Source: Bacilli bacterium (GTDB taxonomy: Bacteria > Bacillota_I > Bacilli_A > RF39 > UBA660). Taken from it: 7,894 bases of DNA. The stretch spans positions 1 to 7,894 of the forward strand of contig CAADST010000107.1 of the NCBI GenBank assembly GCA_900751815.1. The letters are read 5' to 3'. Under the pieces are notes generated by a model. The model was not told the DNA's origin and searched no databases. It was given only the letters and a program-made list of their open reading frames with translations. Positions 5,133 to 7,894 of the stretch are shown here, piece after piece. The position numbers and the translations under genes are program-made. Each line of letters starts with the position of its first letter. Position 1 is the first letter of the stretch.

Positions 5133-5691
5133 ATTTGTATATTTAGCGCAAGAAAATGATGAGTTTGCTCAAGAATATTTAATTAATAAATATAAGTATA
5201 TAATAGATATTTTAGTAAGCAAGCATTTTGCAAGTATTAGAAGTTTAAAGATTGAGAAAGATGATTTATATAACATTGGTTTATTTGGCCTTCTTGAAGC
5301 AATAAATGTCTTTAACTCTGATGATTCTAGTTTTGCATCATTTGCTACAACTATAATAAATAATAAAATAACAACTTATTTAAGAAGAAATAGTCGCAAG
5401 AAAGATTCAATATTTATTAATTCAGTTTCTCTAAACGATAACATCTTAGAAGAATTGTCTTTAAATACTCCAGATAGTTTAGTAACTTCTGAGGAAACCT
5501 ATCAAGAATTAGAACAAAAAATTTATAAAGAATTAACGCCTTTAGAAAAATCGATTTATAGTTTAATAACAGATTTTAGTGCTAGGGAAATATCTAAAAT
5601 TTTAAACATTAATATTAAGAAAACTCGCAATGCTATAAGTCGTATTCGTGATAAAACACAGAAAGTACTTGCTAATTTAGAAAAGTTGTGA
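5113..5691 (+). CDS. sigH: SigH (Spo0H)-like RNA polymerase sigma factor, 192 aa
   Basis: This sigma-70-family factor is predicted to direct RNA polymerase to an alternative promoter class: stationary phase, competence and early sporulation in Bacillus, competence in non-sporulating relatives. Region 2 starts at about residue 50 with DDLYNIGLFGLLEAINVF (core-binding and -10 recognition) and ends near YLRRNSRKK. The linker NSVSLND resembles the NSYVSLD segment of Bacillus SigH. Region 4 (about 141-185, LTPLEKSIYSL to RIRDKTQKVL) holds the helix-turn-helix AREISKILNINIKKTRNAISRI for the -35 box. Start: ATG 5113 follows GGGGT (5102-5106). An in-frame upstream extension to 5068 would have no ribosome binding site and lies inside rlmB. 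The 20-base overlap with rlmB suggests translational coupling. The position between rlmB and secE-nusG matches Bacillus sigH, although yacP and rpmGB are missing. The sequence is divergent, so identity as SigH rests partly on synteny. Confidence 0.82.
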   Translation: MIENDYEFVYLAQENDEFAQEYLINKYKYIIDILVSKHFASIRSLKIEKDDLYNIGLFGLLEAINVFNSDDSSFASFATTIINNKITTYLRRNSRKKDSIFINSVSLNDNILEELSLNTPDSLVTSEETYQELEQKIYKELTPLEKSIYSLITDFSAREISKILNINIKKTRNAISRIRDKTQKVLANLEKL

Positions 5692-5697
5692 TATATT
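5669..5697 (+). promoter_or_regulatory. Candidate secE-nusG promoter inside the sigH 3' end
   Basis: TTGCTA (5669-5674), a spacer of exactly 17 bp, then TATATT (5692-5697) preceded by TGA (extended -10). The predicted start near 5704 falls at the base of the hairpin described next. It would let secE-nusG be expressed apart from the sigma factor. Confidence 0.5.
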
Positions 5698-5703
5698 ATT
5701 AGC

Positions 5704-5723
5704 AAGCACGAAAGTGTTTTTTT
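5704..5723 (+). terminator. Weak hairpin with GAAA loop between sigH and secE
   Basis: AAGCAC (5704-5709) pairs with GTGTTT (5714-5719), including one G-U pair, around a GAAA tetraloop, and a T-run continues to 5723. It may partly terminate the sigma-factor transcript. If the promoter at 5669-5697 is used, it instead forms a 5'-end hairpin on the secE-nusG message. Confidence 0.5.
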
Positions 5724-5738
5724 AATGGAGGTAAAAAA

Positions 5739-6029
5739 GTGGCAAAGGAAAAAAAGCAAAAGGTAGTTAAACCTGATACTAATGAAGAAAAAAAACAAGT
5801 AAAAAAAGCTACAACAAAAAAGAAAAATACAAAGAAGAAAACGGTTAGTACTGCCCCAAAAGAAAGTTATTTGAAAAGAGTTAGAAAGGAATTAAAATTA
5901 GTTAAATGGCCAACAGCAAAAGAAGTATTAAAATATACAATATCAACAATTGTATTTTGTGTATTTTTATGTGTGATATTTATGGCATTAAATTTAATAA
6001 TGTCATTACTTAGAGGATGGGTGGCATAA
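5739..6029 (+). CDS. secE: Preprotein translocase subunit SecE, 96 aa
   Basis: SecE is the small clamp subunit of the SecYEG protein-export channel in the cytoplasmic membrane. The family signature is at 50-67 (KELKLVKWPTAKEVLKYT, with W57-P58), an amphipathic helix on the membrane surface. A single transmembrane helix follows at about 67-91. The first 40 or so residues are a lysine-rich extension (KKATTKKKNTKKK) longer than the minimal Bacillus SecE of about 60 residues; such tails occur in low-GC bacteria. GTG at 5739 follows GGAGG at 5727-5731 with good spacing. The TAA stop at 6027-6029 shares its last base with the nusG ATG (TAATG), so translation is probably coupled. The rpmGB gene that precedes secE in Bacillus is absent. 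Confidence 0.93.
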   Translation: MAKEKKQKVVKPDTNEEKKQVKKATTKKKNTKKKTVSTAPKESYLKRVRKELKLVKWPTAKEVLKYTISTIVFCVFLCVIFMALNLIMSLLRGWVA

Positions 6030-6562
6030 TGGAAAAAGAATGGTATGTAGTAAACACTTATTCAGGACATGAACAAAAAGTTAAAGAAAAACTAGAAGCT
6101 AAAATAGAATCTATGGGAATGCAAGATTATATTTTTAGAGTAATTATTCCTGAAACAACAGAAGTAGAAGTAAAAGATGGCGTAAAAAAAGAAAAAGTTA
6201 AAAAAATGTTTCCGGGTTATGTTTTAGTAGAAATGATTATGACTGATGAAGCATGGTATATAGTAAGAAATACTCCAGGAGTTACAGGATTTATTGGATC
6301 TTCTGGAAAAGGTGCTAAACCAACACCTTTACTTCCTCAAGAAATTGATAGAATACTTGCTAATATGGGTATGAGTAGAGTAAATATTGAAGAAGATCTA
6401 AAAGTTGGTGATACTGTTAATATTATTGATGGACCATTTAATGGTATGAGTGGTAAAGTAGATAATATTGATCTAGAAAATAACCGTTTGAATATTATTA
6501 TAGATTTATTTGGTCAAGAAACCAATGTTGATGTTGAATTATATCAAGTAAGCAAAAATTAA
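6029..6562 (+). CDS. nusG: Transcription elongation/antitermination factor NusG, 177 aa
   Basis: NusG binds the RNA polymerase clamp and modulates pausing, termination and the link to the ribosome. The NGN domain covers about 4-112: it begins with WYVVNTYSGHEQKVKEKL, includes the hallmark MFPGYVLVEM (60-69), and ends with the RNTPGVTGFIG region. The C-terminal KOW domain starts at about 125 with VGDTVNIIDGPFNGMSGKV. The length matches Bacillus NusG. An in-frame ATG at 6017 is possible, but it directly abuts AGAGG. The ATG at 6029 is preceded by GGGTGG and gives the usual family N-terminus. Overlap with the secE stop indicates coupling. In Bacillus and many other bacteria rplK follows; here a strong terminator and a convergent gene follow instead. 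Confidence 0.95.
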   Translation: MEKEWYVVNTYSGHEQKVKEKLEAKIESMGMQDYIFRVIIPETTEVEVKDGVKKEKVKKMFPGYVLVEMIMTDEAWYIVRNTPGVTGFIGSSGKGAKPTPLLPQEIDRILANMGMSRVNIEEDLKVGDTVNIIDGPFNGMSGKVDNIDLENNRLNIIIDLFGQETNVDVELYQVSKN

Positions 6563-6586
6563 GACTCGAGTGAGTCTTAATTTTTT
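6556..6586. terminator. Strong bidirectional terminator after nusG
   Basis: A stem of at least 11 bp: AATTAAGACTC (6557-6567) with GAGTCTTAATT (6572-6582), loop GAGT. T-runs follow on both strands (6581-6586 plus; the A-run before 6558 on minus). It ends the nusG operon and the convergent gene at 6585-6929. Confidence 0.88.
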
Positions 6587-6929
6587 AGTCAAATGAATTT
6601 AGATTTAATAATACAACCAATTTGTTAGGAAAAGCATTAGCTACTTTTTCCGCTAATAATACATTATTATGATCTTTAGCTTTTTCCAAAGTATCATTTT
6701 TCAAAATTATAACTATATAATTTTGAAGAGATACAAAAATAGCAAAAGGACGAAATAATTTATAATTTATGTTATCATTATTAATTATTTCATCGGCATC
6801 AACAACAATATTATTATGAACTTCTTTGTAATCTATGCTTATAAGTTCACTAATAAAGTGTTCTAAGTATTCTAACATAAATGGTCGATTAAACAATCTT
6901 TTAAATAATTCTTCATTTAAAGACCACAT
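6585..6929 (-). CDS. Unrecognised small protein, 114 aa; N-terminus vaguely Rpn-nuclease-like
   Basis: On the minus strand AAGGAGG is followed 8 bases later by ATG at 6927-6929. A TTG two codons upstream is too close to the ribosome binding site. A promoter and a shared terminator bound the gene, so it looks genuine. The N-terminus (LNEELFKRLFNRPFMLEYLEHFISEL, with a central gap in similarity) resembles the FKxLFG...LLxFLNAIL opening of Rpn/PD-(D/E)XK recombination-promoting nucleases. The downstream catalytic aspartate and E-x-Q motif of that family is not visible, and the protein is less than half of normal Rpn length. It could be a degenerate remnant, a distant relative, or unrelated. The middle has two hydrophobic strands (PFAIFVSLQNYIVIILKN), too short and interrupted for confident membrane segments. 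I assign no function. Confidence 0.7.
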   Translation of the reverse strand: MWSLNEELFKRLFNRPFMLEYLEHFISELISIDYKEVHNNIVVDADEIINNDNINYKLFRPFAIFVSLQNYIVIILKNDTLEKAKDHNNVLLAEKVANAFPNKLVVLLNLNSFD

Positions 6930-6950
6930 TTCCAAAACCTCCTTAAGTTA

Positions 6951-6979
6951 GTTATACTACATTTTTTCGCTCTTGTCTT
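6951..6979 (-). promoter_or_regulatory. Candidate promoter of the 114-aa protein gene
   Basis: On the minus strand: AAGACA (6974-6979), a 17-bp spacer, TATAAC (6951-6956). The predicted start near 6944 puts the ribosome binding site almost at the 5' end. A TGTCGAA box lies just upstream of the -35. Confidence 0.45.
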
Positions 6980-6983
6980 TAAC

Positions 6984-7020
6984 TTCGACAAAAGTAGGGA
7001 TGAATCGACAAAAAACGACA
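6984..7020. promoter_or_regulatory. Second cluster of CGACA repeats in 10-bp phase
   Basis: TTCGACA (6984-6990), ATCGACA (7004-7010) and AACGACA (7014-7020) start 20 and 10 bp apart, so all face the same side of the helix. On the minus strand they read as TGTCGAA, TGTCGAT and TGTCGTT. The first lies about 40-46 bases upstream of the predicted start of the 114-aa gene. The third is also part of the terminator hairpin at 7010-7034, so its presence there may be incidental. Confidence 0.35.
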
Positions 7021-7034
7021 CTAATTAGTGTCGT
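7010..7034 (-). terminator. Intrinsic terminator on the minus strand
   Basis: A perfect palindrome at 7015-7034 (8-bp stem from ACGACACT and AGTGTCGT around AATT) is followed on the minus strand by TTTTT (7010-7014). It ends the transcript of the VanZ-RDD gene and the acyltransferase remnant, and presumably once served the intact acyltransferase gene. Confidence 0.8.
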
Positions 7035-7057
7035 AATTCTTTTCTTATATGTATAAC

Positions 7058-7249
7058 TTAAGCTTTTTTAGTTTTTGGTTTGTTTAGCCATGGAGTAATA
7101 ACATGATCAACTAGTAGCATTAAAGCTAGAGATAAACCAATAGTTACTACAACTGTAATAATTGCTAAACATGGAATATTTGTAATATTAAATGATTTAT
7201 ATAATACTCCGATTATTGGGAAATGTAACATATAAATATATAATGCTAG
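7058..7249 (-). pseudogene. C-terminal remnant of an acyltransferase-3 (OatA-type) membrane protein, 63 codons
   Basis: In a minus-strand frame different from that of the VanZ-RDD gene, codons from 7249 to the TAA at 7058-7060 read LALYIYMLHFPIIG, then a hydrophobic helix (about residues 25-47, LAIITVVVTIGLSLALMLLVDH), then PWLNKPKTKKA. This matches the end of acyltransferase family 3: a YxxYLxHFPI-type segment, the last transmembrane helix and a basic tail. Intact members are several hundred residues long. Here the homology starts in mid-segment, directly at the VanZ-RDD stop codon, after an in-frame TGA at 7253-7255. There is no ribosome binding site, and the only early ATG is at 7229-7231. 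I read it as the tail of a gene whose 5' part was removed when the VanZ-RDD gene was joined here. An assembly chimera is the main alternative. Family assignment is moderate, based on a short segment. Confidence 0.65.
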
Positions 7250-7894
7250 TTTTCATCTTTTTTAATTGTACTAACTATTTTAGTTTTACTCCATCTTTCA
7301 TAAAACAAAGTTTTTTTGATAGCTAAAGTAAAGAAAGAAATAACATAATATAAGAAAATAAATAATATTAAAAGTAAGATAGTATAAACATAAACTGTGT
7401 TATTAAAATAATTAACAATGCTACTACATAACATAATTATTAAAATAGGTAATACTAAATAAAAAGTATAAAAGAGTATATTTCTTAAAATTAGTTCAAG
7501 TAATGTTACTTTATCATGTTTAGTAGAAATAATTTTTATTTTTAAAAACTTATAAGCTAATGTTTGACCTTTAAAAATCCAAGGAATAATTATGTAATAA
7601 ATAAAAGCAAATACGAAAAAGTTATAAGCAAATGTAATGTTAAAGGTAAAACGAATAATCATATAAAAAACTAAAAAAATAAATAGATCAATACCATAAG
7701 CAAGGGTTCTTCTAAAACCAGATACTTTCATTCCAAGTTCTAGGGCTGTATCATCAATTTCTTCTCTATTTGGTAAAAATTTTAAAAGTAGAGTTCCCAC
7801 AAAATAACCAATTATACCACCGAGGGTATTAAGTATTAAATCATCTACATCAAATAAACGATATCCTCTTGGATAAATGAAATACAAGCCACTA
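7246..7894 (-). CDS. VanZ-RDD fusion membrane protein (N-terminus outside window)
   Basis: The frame is open to the window edge, so the 215 visible residues lack the true N-terminus. A TTG at 7885-7887 is an internal leucine. The first 35 or so residues (RGYRLFDVDDLILNTLGGIIGYFVG) are the C-terminal hallmark of the VanZ family, including the FDxDDxxxNTxG motif and last helix. A short linker leads to an RDD domain: GFRRTLAYGIDLFIF (arginines about 60-61, aspartate about 68), helix 2, then GQTLAYKFLKIKII, a cytosolic segment LLELILRN, and two more hydrophobic helices. VanZ proteins are linked to teicoplanin resistance and cell-envelope functions, and RDD proteins are membrane proteins some of which act in ion transport. 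VanZ-RDD fusions are known in Firmicutes; the molecular activity is unclear. The gene stops at TAG (7246-7248), exactly where the acyltransferase remnant begins. Confidence 0.85.
   Translation of the reverse strand, partial: SGLYFIYPRGYRLFDVDDLILNTLGGIIGYFVGTLLLKFLPNREEIDDTALELGMKVSGFRRTLAYGIDLFIFLVFYMIIRFTFNITFAYNFFVFAFIYYIIIPWIFKGQTLAYKFLKIKIISTKHDKVTLLELILRNILFYTFYLVLPILIIMLCSSIVNYFNNTVYVYTILLLILFIFLYYVISFFTLAIKKTLFYERWSKTKIVSTIKKDEN

Noticed and set aside
5113..5691. Mycoplasma-type code (TGA as tryptophan)
   Set aside because: All tryptophans in the recognised proteins are TGG, and TGA ends both rlmB and the sigma factor at the expected family lengths.
5556..5798. Antisense open frame across the sigH end and secE start
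   Set aside because: It crosses two genes and a hairpin; its phenylalanine- and leucine-rich content simply mirrors lysine-rich codons of the sense strand.

Overview
The window is very AT-rich and comes from a low-GC Gram-positive bacterium. All ten clear coding regions use TGG for tryptophan. The rlmB and sigma-factor frames end in TGA where reading through would add junk, so the code looks standard rather than the Mycoplasma code. The order rlmB - sigma factor - secE - nusG is the Bacillus-type core arrangement, so I place the organism in Bacilli or a reduced relative of Mollicutes/Erysipelotrichia type. This placement is inference from gene order, composition and gene losses, not from a phylogenetic marker.

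Left part (1-1713): the 3' end of an unrecognised lysine-rich protein converges on an HD-domain phosphohydrolase, and the two share one bidirectional terminator. The HD gene is divergent from a HAD-type 5'(3')-deoxyribonucleotidase-like gene, and the two candidate promoters are interleaved in a short gap.

Middle part (1714-4384): a gap of about 255 bases has its own promoter, an unusually GC-rich structured stretch and a strong hairpin terminator. I interpret this as a small RNA gene of about 148 nt of no family I recognise. After it come a small unrecognised acidic protein, a CorA-type magnesium transporter whose -35 box lies inside the preceding terminator hairpin, and a CaCA-family sodium/calcium exchanger. 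Each of these has its own short-leader promoter.

Right-middle part (4385-6562): a core operon of rlmB (23S rRNA methyltransferase), a SigH-like sigma factor overlapping rlmB by 20 bases, secE and nusG. Compared with Bacillus, the genes yacP (between rlmB and sigH) and rpmGB (between sigH and secE) are absent, and rplK does not follow nusG. Tandem CGACA repeats exactly 10 bp apart sit just upstream of the rlmB promoter. They have the layout of tandem Spo0A boxes.

Right edge (6585-7894, minus strand): a small unrecognised protein with a possible Rpn-nuclease-like N-terminus, a second cluster of CGACA repeats, a terminator, the headless C-terminal end of an acyltransferase-3/OatA-type membrane protein, and a VanZ-RDD fusion protein that runs off the window. 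The VanZ-RDD stop codon coincides with the first recognisable codons of the acyltransferase remnant, which marks a recombination or deletion scar.

The best candidates for something undescribed are the structured RNA at 1759-1906, the phased CGACA repeats, and the gene scar near 7246. I see no CRISPR array, tRNA, rRNA or complete mobile element.
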